In this document: piece after piece, positions 43,614 to 56,100 of the stretch
How the letters are laid out: the number at the start of each line of letters is the position of its first letter
Numbering within the stretch: the stretch's first letter is position 1
Origin: Anaerococcus degeneri
GTDB taxonomy: Bacteria > Bacillota > Clostridia > Tissierellales > Peptoniphilaceae
Direction: 5' to 3'
Assembly (NCBI RefSeq): GCF_017874475.1
Contig: NZ_JAGGLO010000003.1
Span: 124,001-188,000 of the forward strand
Length of the DNA stretch: 64,000 bases
The notes under the pieces: generated by a model
Databases searched by the model: none
What the model saw: only the letters and a program-made list of their open reading frames with translations
Told to the model about the DNA's origin: nothing
Position numbers and translations under genes: made by a program

Positions 43614-43645
43614 AAAGAGGAGATTTTTTCTCCTCTTTTCTTGTA
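43614..43645 (-). terminator. Terminator of the backbone pilin gene
   Basis: Minus strand GAGGAG-AAAAAA-T-CTCCTC hairpin followed by TTTCTT; also present in the duplicated copy at 41782. Confidence 0.65.
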
Positions 43646-43696
43646 TAACTCAATCCACGTACTGGCGATTGAGTTTATTTTTAATTTTAAAATCTA

Positions 43697-46129
43697 TTAA
43701 GCTTCAACAGCTTGAGATTTTTTGTAGGCTACGAATGCGCCTATCATGATTGCAGCACCTGCAACTATGAAGATTAGAGAACCAATTCCACCTGTTTGTG
43801 GGATGGTTACTTTCTTGTTGATGATTTGTTTTGCGTTATCGTTTGTTTGATCTTTATCTTCAATTCCGAAGTCTATATTAGACATTTTTTGGCTAGTTAC
43901 TTTTCCATCTTTTCCGATTTCAAAATCAAACTCAAGTGTTGCTTTATCAGCATCTACATAGTCTTTTGGAGCTTTAACTTCGACTAGGGAGTATTTGCCT
44001 GGTGCAAGACCAGCGATTTCAAATTGACCTAGTTCATTTGATGTTAGTTTTAGGACTCCGTCAGCTTTTTTAGAATCAGCTGTGAAGCCGTCCATGCTTT
44101 GTAGGGTTGCATTCCATGCAGCATCTCTTGCTTTTTCAAGTCTTGCTACTTCTGCCTTTGCAGTTGCTTCTGTAGTAAATTCCTTACCACCAATTATGGC
44201 TTTATTAGTATCAGAAATATTTCCTTTTTTAACTGCGGCATTGTAATCTTTAACAGCACTAACGAATGCAGTTTGTGCAGCTTCATATTCTGTACGTGTA
44301 GCTTTTGTACCTTCTACTAGGAATTTATTTTTTTCATTTTTAACTACAAATTCTGCACCTGGAAGTCTTTCGCCTTCAACGTTTGTTTTAACGAATTTTA
44401 CACCGTAAGTTACAACTTTTGGTTCAGATGGGTTAAGTGGTGTTGGGTTATTATCTTTTTTGTTTTCAATTTTGATTTGACCATCAGTTCCCTTTGTGAA
44501 CTTAGCTGTTTCGTTCATGTTGTTGGCTTCTTCTATCTTGTATTCAAGATTTTTATCTAGACCTGTGAATTTGAAAGTCCATACATTATTACTATCTGTT
44601 TTTGTTGTTGGGCCTTGTGGTTTTTCGTTACCAATTGCTTGATATCCAGCTTCTGCAGTATAAGTTGTTGTTGTTCCAGATGCAGTTGTTTCAAACTTAA
44701 CAGTACCAATTTTTTTGCCTGTGTTTGCATTTATAAGTGTAAATGTAGCCCATTCTCCAGCTTTTGGAACACCATCAGCCCATGTTTTTTCTACTTCTAA
44801 TTCGCCATTCTCTTTTGGTTTTGTTGGAATAGGAGTATTTCCATGTCCTGGGTTGTTACCATAGTGGAAGGTAATGTCGTTTGATTCAGGAACTTTTACT
44901 ACTGACTTATCATTTACTTTTGCAGTGTATTTAAGTGTTATAGTTTGTTTTTCAGCTTTATCATTTAATAATTTTAGACCTGCTGGTAAGAATTCTAATA
45001 CAAAACCTTTTTCATCTTGAGTTAATTTATAGTCTGTATTAGCAGTAAGTTTGACAACATCATTTCCTTTTTTAAGTTCGATTGTTAGGTCTTGATTGTA
45101 AGTTAGACCTTCGGTCATCTTATCGTCCCATTTTGCTGTTGCCCATTTAGTTTGAGCTGGGATTTCTGTAACTACTTTGTAAGGAACTGTTTCTCCTACG
45201 CTCTTAGCAGCTATTCCTTTTTCTCTATCATTTGTATCTGTTATGATTTCAACGTCTTTTTTGTTATCTTCTGTGCTATTAATTAGTTCGGTTTCTTTTA
45301 TACCTTTTGCATTAACAATCTCGCCAGTTTTATTATCTTCTTTATCGAAGTTTTTGTCGATTTTTGGTTTTTCTTGGGTGTTCTTTGGATAAACATGAGC
45401 ATCCTTTACAACGCCATTTTCATTTACAAGTGGAAGTGTGATTTCAACTGGTACAGCCTTCATATCTGTAAGGGTTTCGCCTTTATCACCTTTGTATGAT
45501 GATAGGCTATGGATTTCAACTATTTTATAAGTAGTTGGCTTATCTTGATTTAATACCTTTGTATTAAACTGATAGCCATCTTCAGTAGTTTCTCCACCTA
45601 ATACTTGATTTTTAAATCCTTTTTCATCGAATGTTTTTGAGGTTAAATCTTGGTATTTAGCATCTAGGAAAGTGCCATCTGATTTTTTGATGAATTTCCA
45701 ATTTTCTACTAATTTCCCTTTATTTGCTTCCTCTAATTTTGATACATCAGTAATACCATCTTGGATTACCTTTCCTTCAGCATCTACAAACACTCCAGAG
45801 TCATTAGTTTTGTATTTGTGTTCTTCGTCTAATTTTTGCCAAGCAAAATAAGCTCCTGCGATTTCTTTAGCAACTGCGTCAGTTCCTGCATTAGTTCCTG
45901 CAAAGAAATCTTTTACATTAGTAATTTTATTACCAACGTACTCCTCATTATTTTTTCCTTTTGTACCTGCAGTAAAGCCAGCAAAAGTAGTTTTATCCAT
46001 TAGGATTTTGTGTAGTGTTACACTGTCGGTTGTTTTAACTTCGTCAGCCTTAGCACTTGTAAATGGTGCTACGAGGATTCCGAAGACCATTGCGAATGCG
46101 GTCAATAATGACAAAATTTTCTTTTTCAT
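43697..46129 (-). CDS. Backbone (major) pilin with YPKN and IPQTG motifs
   Basis: 810 aa from the ATG at 46129 (AAAGGAG upstream); the longer in-frame start at 46192 is rejected. The signal peptide (about 1-28) ends near SAKA. The first domain closes with the pilin motif AHVYPKN (about residue 243), whose Lys is the usual acceptor for polymerisation. Isopeptide-type domains follow, including one with an E-x-E-K-T-W-A-D-G start, and a Cna-B-like domain near 590-740 carries a helical A/K-rich insertion (VSAVKDYNAAVKKGN). The C terminus has I-P-Q-T-G (about 776-780), a membrane span and a KKSQ tail. Architecture matches GBS/FctA-type major pilins. It precedes the sortase unit, interrupted by the PIN island. 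Confidence 0.92.
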   Translation of the reverse strand: MKKKILSLLTAFAMVFGILVAPFTSAKADEVKTTDSVTLHKILMDKTTFAGFTAGTKGKNNEEYVGNKITNVKDFFAGTNAGTDAVAKEIAGAYFAWQKLDEEHKYKTNDSGVFVDAEGKVIQDGITDVSKLEEANKGKLVENWKFIKKSDGTFLDAKYQDLTSKTFDEKGFKNQVLGGETTEDGYQFNTKVLNQDKPTTYKIVEIHSLSSYKGDKGETLTDMKAVPVEITLPLVNENGVVKDAHVYPKNTQEKPKIDKNFDKEDNKTGEIVNAKGIKETELINSTEDNKKDVEIITDTNDREKGIAAKSVGETVPYKVVTEIPAQTKWATAKWDDKMTEGLTYNQDLTIELKKGNDVVKLTANTDYKLTQDEKGFVLEFLPAGLKLLNDKAEKQTITLKYTAKVNDKSVVKVPESNDITFHYGNNPGHGNTPIPTKPKENGELEVEKTWADGVPKAGEWATFTLINANTGKKIGTVKFETTASGTTTTYTAEAGYQAIGNEKPQGPTTKTDSNNVWTFKFTGLDKNLEYKIEEANNMNETAKFTKGTDGQIKIENKKDNNPTPLNPSEPKVVTYGVKFVKTNVEGERLPGAEFVVKNEKNKFLVEGTKATRTEYEAAQTAFVSAVKDYNAAVKKGNISDTNKAIIGGKEFTTEATAKAEVARLEKARDAAWNATLQSMDGFTADSKKADGVLKLTSNELGQFEIAGLAPGKYSLVEVKAPKDYVDADKATLEFDFEIGKDGKVTSQKMSNIDFGIEDKDQTNDNAKQIINKKVTIPQTGGIGSLIFIVAGAAIMIGAFVAYKKSQAVEA

Positions 46130-46192
46130 TTTGTTCTCCTTTATATTTTTTGTCTTGTCGCTGTGGGTGACAGGGTGTGTACTAACTATCAT

Positions 46193-47112
46193 TGGATTTC
46201 CCTGAGTTTGAGGGGCATCGAGTTTGTGGGATTCTTTCTCTCGACTTCGCTCGAGACAGGCTCCTTTTCGCTCAGAATGACACTCAAGTATACACCTTCG
46301 TATGAGGGGTCCTGAGTTTGTGAGGTCTCTCCTCCGCCTTTGGCGTCGTTCGAGACGGCGCTCGATGTTTAACCCTAGAAGTATAACACATTGTCTATTT
46401 CAGAAAGGCTGCGACTTGCCTTTCGTGCTGGTGGGGCCAGCTGCTTATAGGGGGCGTCCTTTTGGGATATACCAGCGGGGCGGCCTATAAATGGTTCTTT
46501 TTCTATTGTCTAAGGGTCTATTCCCTTTTAGCTTTGCCTTAGGCTCTTGCCTATAAAGCCAAGCTTTCCTTTTCTTTACTATATCATAAATCGAGGATTT
46601 GTAACATTCTTTCTAGCTCAAATGAGCTTGCCAGTCCCATCGCCCAGTACTTGCGGCAATGGATTTGGCTTTATAATCATAGGCAAGAGCCTAATAATTA
46701 TTGGTTTTGAGTATAACTCTTCGTTCATTCTGGTCCAGCGGTTATGAGGTCCCTCGTCGGTCGCTTCGCTCCTTCTGTCGACGGTAGTTTTCGGATTCAG
46801 GCTTCGCCTAACGGCTTGCCTTCATCTCGAAAAGCCTCGATTAAGGAATTTCATCAGTTCACTTATCTCGCTTCGCTGCGAGTGCTCCGCACGGGTCCTC
46901 TCCGAGCCGGACGGGCTTGATCACTGTGACAATTCCATTAGGGACGGCGCTGATTATTAGTTTTGAGTATTACTCTTCGTTCATTCTGGTCCAGCGTTTA
47001 TAAGGTCCCTCGTCGGTCGCTTCGCTCCTTCTGTCGGGACGACGCATTTTCTCTCTCGCTTCGCTGCGAGTGCTCCGCATGGGGACTCTTCCCGAGTCCC
47101 TTTGGGTTTTCT
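46193..47112. repeat. Intergenic repeat cluster between pilin and adhesin genes
   Basis: 920 bp with no convincing gene, richer in G+C than its surroundings. CATCGAG (46216) and CTCGATG (46361) frame a stretch of stem-loops. TTAGGCTCTTGCCTATAAAG (46539) and an inverted counterpart (46667-46694) frame about 105 bp. Two direct repeats about 256 bp apart begin with ATTATTRGTTTTGAGTAT at 46697 and 46953; both run through CGTTCATTCTGGTCCAGCG and CCCTCGTCGGTCGCTTCGCT and later contain CTCGCTTCGCTGCGAGTGCT. No clear pilin promoter was seen in it. Confidence 0.65.
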
Positions 47113-50100
47113 CTAGCTATTTGCTTCAATGGATTCTCTACGTTTGTGATAGATATAAGCTCCACCTATCATAACTGCAAGACCTCCGATTGTGAAGCCT
47201 ATCCACGTACCAGGTCCACCTGTGAATGGGTATTCACCCTTCTTATTTTCGATTTTAATTGGATCTGTTGATTTAATTTCTGGTAAGCTATCAAACTTTT
47301 TAGTTCCAGAATATACATTATCTCCTCCGCTTGCGAAGCTTGCTTCCACGGTAATATCTTTATTTTCGGAGATTAACTGGTTGGCATTTTTATCTTTGAT
47401 ATCTAGTTTAATATTTCTATTTACCTCAGTATTCCATGAAGTTTCTTCTTTTATTTCTAAAACTATAGAGTCATCAGACTTGATATCTGTTGTTCCAGTT
47501 GTATCAGAACCAGCTTTGATTGATGCAATGGCTTTATTTAAATCAATTACCAAATCTTGATTATTAGTAAAATTGAAAGTAGGTACATATCCTGTTTTTT
47601 GAACTTCTTGTCCTTTTGCTTTTAGATAAACCTTGACTGTTCCACCTGAATTAAATCCAGACAGAGTTATTGTCGCTTTTGGATTTCCTCCTTCAGATTT
47701 TAAATAATTCACCATCTTATTATCCGGATTTATGATTAAGGTATATTCATCATTATGTTCTGGATAATCAGTAGTACTATTAATAGTTGTACTTCTATTC
47801 AAACTCATAGATAGGTTAGCCTGAACTAGTTCATAAAGCTTTCCTTCCTTGTAAACAAATTCTTTGACGTAGTCTCTTGGCCTTATATAACCCTTAGGTG
47901 CTTTTTCTTCTTTAAGAGCGTAGTAGCCATTTTCATAGAAGGTAAACTCAATCTTACCATCATCGCCTGTAATAAACTTATCTTCTTTTACAGGTGTGAA
48001 TCCTGTTGGGATGTCTTCTCCTTCTTTAACAGCAAGTCTTTCAGTTTTACCATCTACTGTTTTTTCATAAAGTTTTAGTTTAGTGTATTCTGTATCTTCT
48101 TTTTTAGCTTTATACCAAACTTCAAACTCAGCACCTTCAAGTGGTTTTTTATCACCTGCATCGACTTTAACAAAGCTTATCTTTTGCTCTTTCTTATTTA
48201 CTATCTCAATAGGTTTTATACCATCTTCTGCTGTACCACCTACTGGGTTATTAGCATTATCTTTTCTTATGATTCTACCATTTTCATCTACATCAAATTC
48301 TGCTACTGGATCTTTTGCCTTTTTATATCCAGTTGGGGCAGTGATTTCAATAACCCTGTAGCTACCTGGTTTGAGCTTAGTATATTCAAATACTCCGTCA
48401 TCACCAGTAGTTTTATCTCTAGATGTGTCTACATTCCAATTTTCCCCAACTTTATATTTAAGTTGGAATGTAGCGCCTTTTAGAGCCTTTCCATCTTGGT
48501 CAACTTTTTTGAATTTGATTTTGTTTTCTGGGTTGACTGCTTGAATTACTAAGTTTGCTTTTGCAGTAGCTTCATTTCTAAAGAAGTATTGTTTATCCCA
48601 TCTTGTTACATAACGGTCAGGATTATCTATCATTTGAAGTTTACCATGACCAACATAGGACGACTTATCTTTTCCACTTACTTTTCCTGTAACTTTTAAC
48701 AGATAAGTAGAATTTGAATTTAATCCACCTGTAAAAGTAATACTTTCTTCTTGGCCTGCAGCGAGATATGATCTAGACCTTATTTGAACAGGTGCTGGAA
48801 GTTTTTTGTCATCTTCATTTACACCAAATGATAATGGCAATAAGTCATTGACATTTACTTTGCTACCATCAAGAGAGTAGTAATCAATATTCAAGTTTTC
48901 TATATCTTGGTTTGAATAGTAGTAGAATTTTGATCTTGGTGTTGTGCTCCTATCCCTATTTACATAGTAGTAATGAACAAATTCGCCCGTATCAGGATTA
49001 TATTTAATAATCTTTGATCCAAGGTTTAAGTGGTTTTCGGTCATTTCGTGCCAATTTCCATCAGTAGTTTGATACTTTTCTTTTGCAGTCATTGAGTCAT
49101 ATACAACCTTGATTGTATCTTCTTTATTATCTTTTATCTGATCATTTACAACAACTCCACGACTTATCTTTTGGTCCCCTGCTTTTGGTACTTTATTTAG
49201 ATTGATATAAGCTTTTAGCTTATTAGAAAATTCTACTAAATTATAAGTGTCAGCATAATTTGTGAAAGTGTAGGTTATTGTGCCGTCTGTTCTATTGTAG
49301 TCAGCCTTGGCTATTGTACCTACTCCATCTGCAATTATATCGAGGTTATCTATATGAGTTTCCATTATTCCGTGGAGGTCGATGTTGTCACTTAGTTTTA
49401 GTACAAAATAATCTCCAGGATTAATCTTTAAGTTGGAATCAATAGTGTATTTGTTATTAAATTCAAATACTTCTCCAAAGTGAGGATGCATTTCATCTTG
49501 TTTACCAGATAGTAAACCATCTTTTTTACTTTCTGGATTTAATACACTCAGTTTAGATTCTGATAATGTTATGCTGCTTGATACATCTTTTCTTCTTTGT
49601 GGCGCATCTTTTGCATAAGGGTCTAGTCCCTCACCACCTACAGTGAAGTTCCATACTTGTTTATTGTTGATATATCCATCTGGTGATTTTACTTCTTCAA
49701 GTCTGTAGTTACCTATTTGTAAGCGAGTAAATTCAAGAGTTCCATCTGCACCAACTGTTCCTTCTTCTTTGGCTCCAGTTGATATGTTAGTTAACTTGAA
49801 TTTTGCACCTGGCAATTGCTCTGTGGCATTTATTGGATCACCTTTTTGGTCAACTTTCTTAACTGTGATTTTACCTTTACCTGGTTTTTCATTTATGATT
49901 TTACCCATGTTCTTGGCAGTAGCGCTTGTTACAAAGTCTACTAGCTTACCATCTTTTTCTGATGTGGATTTTTCTGGAACGTATTGGTATACGCCATTTG
50001 CTTTGTCATATTCTAATGAGATATAACCACTTGATCCATCAACGATTTTAATTTGCTTGATAGGATATTCGTGATTATCTGCTGTTGCAATAATTAAATC

Positions 50101-53100
50101 ATTTAGATTGACTATATCATTTGTAGTAGGGTGTACAATCTTACTATCCTTAATGCTAATTTTCTTTGAATCCACACTGCTTACTTTTATGATTTCATTT
50201 TTATTGTCTGGATTAACCATATTTAAGTCACTTAAATTGTAAGCTTTTTCGTCATTTTCTGAGAATTTAACCTTAATAGATTTGATATCTACAACTTCTC
50301 CAGATTCTGGATCTACAATCTTACCAGAGTTTGTCTTGATTGTTTCTACTGTAAATCGTAGAAGTGGTCCATTTATTGGCTTGTAGCCTTCTGGAGCTTT
50401 TACTTCTATAAGTTGATACCTTCCTGGTTTTAGTCCTCTAAAGCCAAAGTAGCCGTTGAAGGCTGATGCAATAGTAGAACCTTCTACATCCTTGTAACCA
50501 TTGATTACATATTCTTGAAGCTTGAATACTGCTCCTTCAAGTCTTCTCTTGGTAACTGCTTCACCATCCACTGTTTCATCTTTGTCATCACGACCGTGTT
50601 TTGAGAAGGTGATGTTATAAGTTTCTTCTTCATTTACTATATCCATACCTTCTGGTCCGACCTGGGTTTTCTTATTAGAAGTATATAGTGGTCTGATGTT
50701 TATACTTGTTGTGACTGAATCAATGGTTTTATCAATACCATTATAAGGCACTGCAACTATACCAGCATTTCTCGGATTTCCATATGAATCAGTAAATTTC
50801 TTGCTCAACCAGTTTGCATATTTTTGTCGATCTGGTTTTTGTGCTCCCCATGGAGTAGGAGTTCCCTTTTTCTTAAGTTCTCCATTTACATAGGTGTCTT
50901 TTTGGTATACAGAGCCGAATGTTTCTGCACCTGCTTGGTAGGATCCTCCAAGTTTATAGTGTTGAGTTCTATTTTGGTTTAAACCATCTGCTTGCCAGAA
51001 GTATCTTGGTGTCTTGAAATCAACATTCATTTCTATTTTGCCAATATCTGCTTTTGTAATATTGTCATCATAGAAACCTTCGACATCAATATAGTAAACG
51101 CCTGGGTCAAGGTTTAATTGGTCTTCGTCAAAGCCCCAATCAAATGGTCTCCACCTAGCTGTGTTTACTACTGATACATCGTCATTTGCTATAGTGTAGT
51201 TTCTAAAGATGTCATTTAGTTTTGCGTCGGTAGGATTTTCAGCTAATCCCTTTATCTCATAAGTTGATCTATAGGCTGTTTTTACACCATAATTTCCTTC
51301 ATAACCAATTTTTGGTGGTTGTCCTGGAACGTCAAATTCTTCTCTTTTTACTACTGGTTTGATTTGAACATTGACAGGACCATTGTAAGCTCTTGTATCA
51401 ATATAGATTCTTTGAATATAAGTCTTACCTTCTGTATTGATATGAGTCATACGAGCTGCGTATTTAATACCATTTTCAGTTGTTTTTATTCCTGTAGTAT
51501 TTCCAAAACTATCCAAAGCCTTGTCAGAACTTACAAAAGAATTTGGTGTTTCATCTGGTCCCCTATACTCTGCCTTTAGTTGGTTAGTTGTAGTATCTTC
51601 ATATACTCGAATCTTCCAAGGAGCTTGAGCTTTTTTGTAGCCTGATGGAGATTCTGTTTCTTCTAGTAGATAGTAACCAGGTTCTAAAGCTAGTGGTTGA
51701 ATTTTACCATCATTGTCAGTAAATACTAACTTACCATCTTTTCTAGAGAATCCTTCTTTTTTCTCAAATGTAGTATCTTCTGTTGTATAGTTTTTATCTG
51801 TTTTCTTTAAAGTGAATTTACCACCTTCAAGAGGTCTACTATTAGAATCTCTCTTGAATATTTTAAGATCAAGACCTGTTTGCTTGTTGGTGATTTTTAT
51901 TAATTCGCCATCACTTGGTATAACAATTTCGCCATCTTGTGGTCCTGTTATTTCTTTTACTTTGAAAGTAGCTGAAATATTAACTCCTGATTCTGGCATT
52001 GTAAACCTTAGTCCATTTACTTTTACTGGATTTCCATTTATATCAGTTACGGTTAAAGTATCAAGTTCGTAGTATTCATTTGGAGTTACACTTACTGTAA
52101 CTTCTTCTCCACTTGTTGCAATAGCGTTTACGCTTACCTTACCATTTTTTGATGGTTCTACTGTTATTGGATAAACATTCTGTGATATTGGTTTAAATCC
52201 AACCTCAATTGTTACATCTTCATTTGGCATTATAAAAGAGTTCCATTCAACCATATTAACTTTTTTTCCACTATCAGATTTTACAACAGGAAATCTTGTT
52301 ATTGTGTTTCCTACATCTGGAATAGGGTTGAATGTTACCTGTTCTCCTTCGGCTGCCTCTGTCTTATCTACATCAATTTTGCCATTGCCAGTATGTTTTG
52401 TATGAATTTTATGCTTAGTTTTTGGTTCAGCTTTCTTTGTAAATGTTGCTTCTACATAAACACTCGTTGCAGGCATTAGAAATGACTTAGCTTGCATATC
52501 TATATTGTGTTCTTCTCCATCATCTTCATCTGTGTATTTTAAAGTAGTAAGTTCATAGCCATCAGCTGGTTCAATTTTTAAAGTAATTATTTCTCCTGCC
52601 TTAGCCTTGCGTTTATTTTGTGTAATCTTACCATTATATAGCGTAGCTATCTGTACATCATATTGTTTTTGTTTTTCTCTAAATGTAGCAGATACTGCGA
52701 CATTACTTGCTGGCATTTTGAATGAATATTTTCCATCTGCCACATCATTTGTTACATCAACTCCAGCTACTGTTAGTTTTTCAAGTTCGTATCCTTCACT
52801 TGGACTAATAGTTAGTGTGACTTTTTCGTTTTTTTTAAGATCAGTAGTTTTTTCTGCTGTAACAGATCCATTTGCTCCATTAGTAATTTTTAGCTTATAT
52901 GATGAAACTAGGTTCTTATTTATTGAATCTTCCGCATCATAAGAGTCAGCAATCCATAAAGTTGAAGCTCCCTTAGAATAAACATAATCAACGCCTAAGC
53001 CAATTCCGAAATTAGGATTATAGTATGTTTCTATTTCAACATATAAAGGTCCTCTAATTGTCGCTGGTATTTCAGACATAATCCTTTGCTGCTTGCCAGA

Positions 53101-56100
53101 TGGTGTTGGATCAGATTGTGTACAAGCTTCTGTAATATCTTTTATTTTTATTGGATTATCTAAGGTTGATATAGGATCTACTGTATAGATTTTATAAGTA
53201 GTATTGCCATCACTTAAATTTATACCATATTTTTCTGGCTCTCTATGGAATTGAACTTCTCTTTTTGAATTAGAAGAATAATAGTCTTTTAGTAAGAAAA
53301 CTTGTCTAAACTTCTTATCAACCTTATTAATTTCAGTGATTTTTGTGCTTCCTAAGTCCTTGTCTTGAATCCTATCTCTTCTACCAATAGAAGCATTTGG
53401 ATCAACTTTTTGCCAGTCGTTTGCTGATCTTAAAGGAGTTGGAATTGATTCTTCTGAAAATTCTAGTGTATTTTCAGCTAAGGCTAATCTTTCCCTTGTG
53501 TTAAACTCATCCATAGATTTTAAACTTGGACTTTCTCCTAAGTTTTTATTAGCTAACATATGGCTATTATTTTCTAGAAGACTCCTATAGGCTAAAGTTC
53601 TTACTGGGGTATTGTTATTTATTCCATTGGCATTTGGATTAACAAGATTAGTATTTGCTGTAAGGCCTTCTTTTTTATTAACCTTGATATACTTAGATCC
53701 ATCAGATGTTATTCTTACAGTCCAGTCTACATTTGACTTTTCATAGCCTGGTGCTGGTTCGATTTCTTCTAATTTGTAAATTCCTGGTCTTAGTTTGTCA
53801 AAGGAAATTAAACCGTCTTTGCCAGTTGTGATTTCTCTTTCCTCTCCTCCTTCGCCAGGTCCAGTTAATCTAAACTTCGCACCTACGATTTCTTCTTTAT
53901 TGTCATTTTCCTTAACTTTTTTAAGTTTAAAATCAAATGTTTTTAACTCATTTGTTACATCTAAGGATCCTTCTCCTACATATGAACCAATGATATTACC
54001 ATCATTTGATAATACAGGAGATGCTTCTTTGATTACACTTGCACTTTCGTAGTAGTCGGACTTCCAGTATGTTATACCATTTTCTGTCCAGTCCATACCA
54101 GTACCAACTCCACCATATTCTTCCTTATATGGAATTTTAACGTCAATAACAAGTGGTTCATCAGTTTCTGGTAAGTTTAATTTTAGTCTGTGTGGTTCGC
54201 CAAAGCGAGAATCATCTACCTCTTTTGTTACATCGCCTGTGATTTCTTTTGCACCATATTCTGCAAGTCTGATGTCTGATATTACTCCTGTTACTGGCTT
54301 ATTAAGTTTAAATACTTGGAATTCTTCTCCAGAATTTAAAGCTCCACTATACCAATCCATGTTTGGATATTCTGGTTTTTCCCTGTGAATTGTTGCAGTA
54401 GTCGCACCTATATTAGCTTCTTCTGGGTTTAGTACATATCTTTGGATGACATATTTATCTTTTCTATTTATACCGACAATTCTTGTACCCATTTTAAATG
54501 GATTGACGTTATTTCCTGTCCAGCCTGTACGTCTGTTGTCAAAGTCGGTCCAACCTTCTAGACTTCTGCCTTTTACATCTACCCAATTAACATTAGGTTT
54601 TTCTAGGATTGAGTTTAGACTTGATGTTGTGCCAGAATTTTCTCTATAGTTATAAACTTTTTTATTACCCTTGTCATCAATTACAAGAACCCATTTTTTC
54701 TTAAGTTCCTTGTAGCCTGTTGGAGCTTTAGATTCTTCTATAATATAGGTTCCTTGAGTTAGTTTTTCGAATTCTACAAAACCATTTGGATTTGTTGATT
54801 TTTTAATTGCTTGGAAGCTAGAATCATTTGGTTTAGTGATTGTAAATTCTGCACCTTGAAGAGCTTTTCCATCAGTATCTTTTTTATAAACACGGAAATC
54901 TGTTCCAGTTGGTTTGTTAGATACTGGCATGATAATAATATTTTCGTTGTTTCCAAAATATGACTCGTCAGATCCAACTAAACCTATTTGAATAATCCTA
55001 ACTGATCCGTCTGAATAAACAGTTACTGACCACTTCTTTTCTGACTTGACAAAGTTATCTGGAGCCCTGGTTTCTTTTAGGGTGTATGAGCCAGGAGCAA
55101 GGTTTTTAAAGCTAAGTTCACCCTTACCATCTGAAGTTCTATAGATGGAATTATTTTTAGCATCTGTTAATTCAAATGTAGCTCCGGCAAGCTTGCTATT
55201 ATCGGATTGGTTTGATTTTATTATCTTAAACTGTCCTGGTGTGTATTTCTTATTTATTACACCAACATCTTCTTTATAATATTTTGGAGTTTCTCCACCA
55301 GTTTGGTCACCTTTTGCAAAACTTTTGTTGGCTCCACTTGCGAAGGCTGATTTAAGGTTGCCGTTGTTCATTACATAGGCTCTCCATTTTTTATTGAAAG
55401 CATCTATGTCTGGAATCTTAAACCTTTGTTCAATAACATAACCTTCACCATTATTAATGCTAGGCATACTAATTTTAAGCGGTTGATTGTTATTATCTAT
55501 CAGCTTTCCACTTGGGTTAATTTTATCCTTATTATAAACCAATGTAATACCATTTTGTGATATGGTCGCATTTTTATTCGGATCAACCGAAGCATTGAAA
55601 ACCGGCCTATAAATATTAGGCTCTTGTTCTGCCCTGAAGCCCATTGATTGTGGCATATAATCGTTAACCAAAGTAGTCAAAGGCCCATCGTGAATTACTC
55701 TAACATTTGCCTCAGTACGGTAGATTTTTACCCTATCAAGCACTTGTCTTGGTTTAGTACCTTCTCCTACCCAATCAGCAATATTTCCTCCTTGGAAATT
55801 GGTTGTTATCCAGTTATAGTTAAGAGTTTTAGGATTAACTCTTTTATAAGGCCATCTATCGCCTATTACGTTGTAGTAGGAGATTACATCTACATAATAC
55901 TCTCCATTTTCTTCATAGATTTCTCTAAAGTAGTAGTTTTGTACAGGCTGGTCGTTACCTGAATCATGGGCGTCGAAGAAGGCATTTATGTCTTTATTTA
56001 GTTTTTGACCTGATATACCTGTTTGTTTTGGTTGTACTGTTATAGTAAATGGATAGGTGCCAGTATTTTTGGCATAGTATTTACTTGGTATCATACCTAT

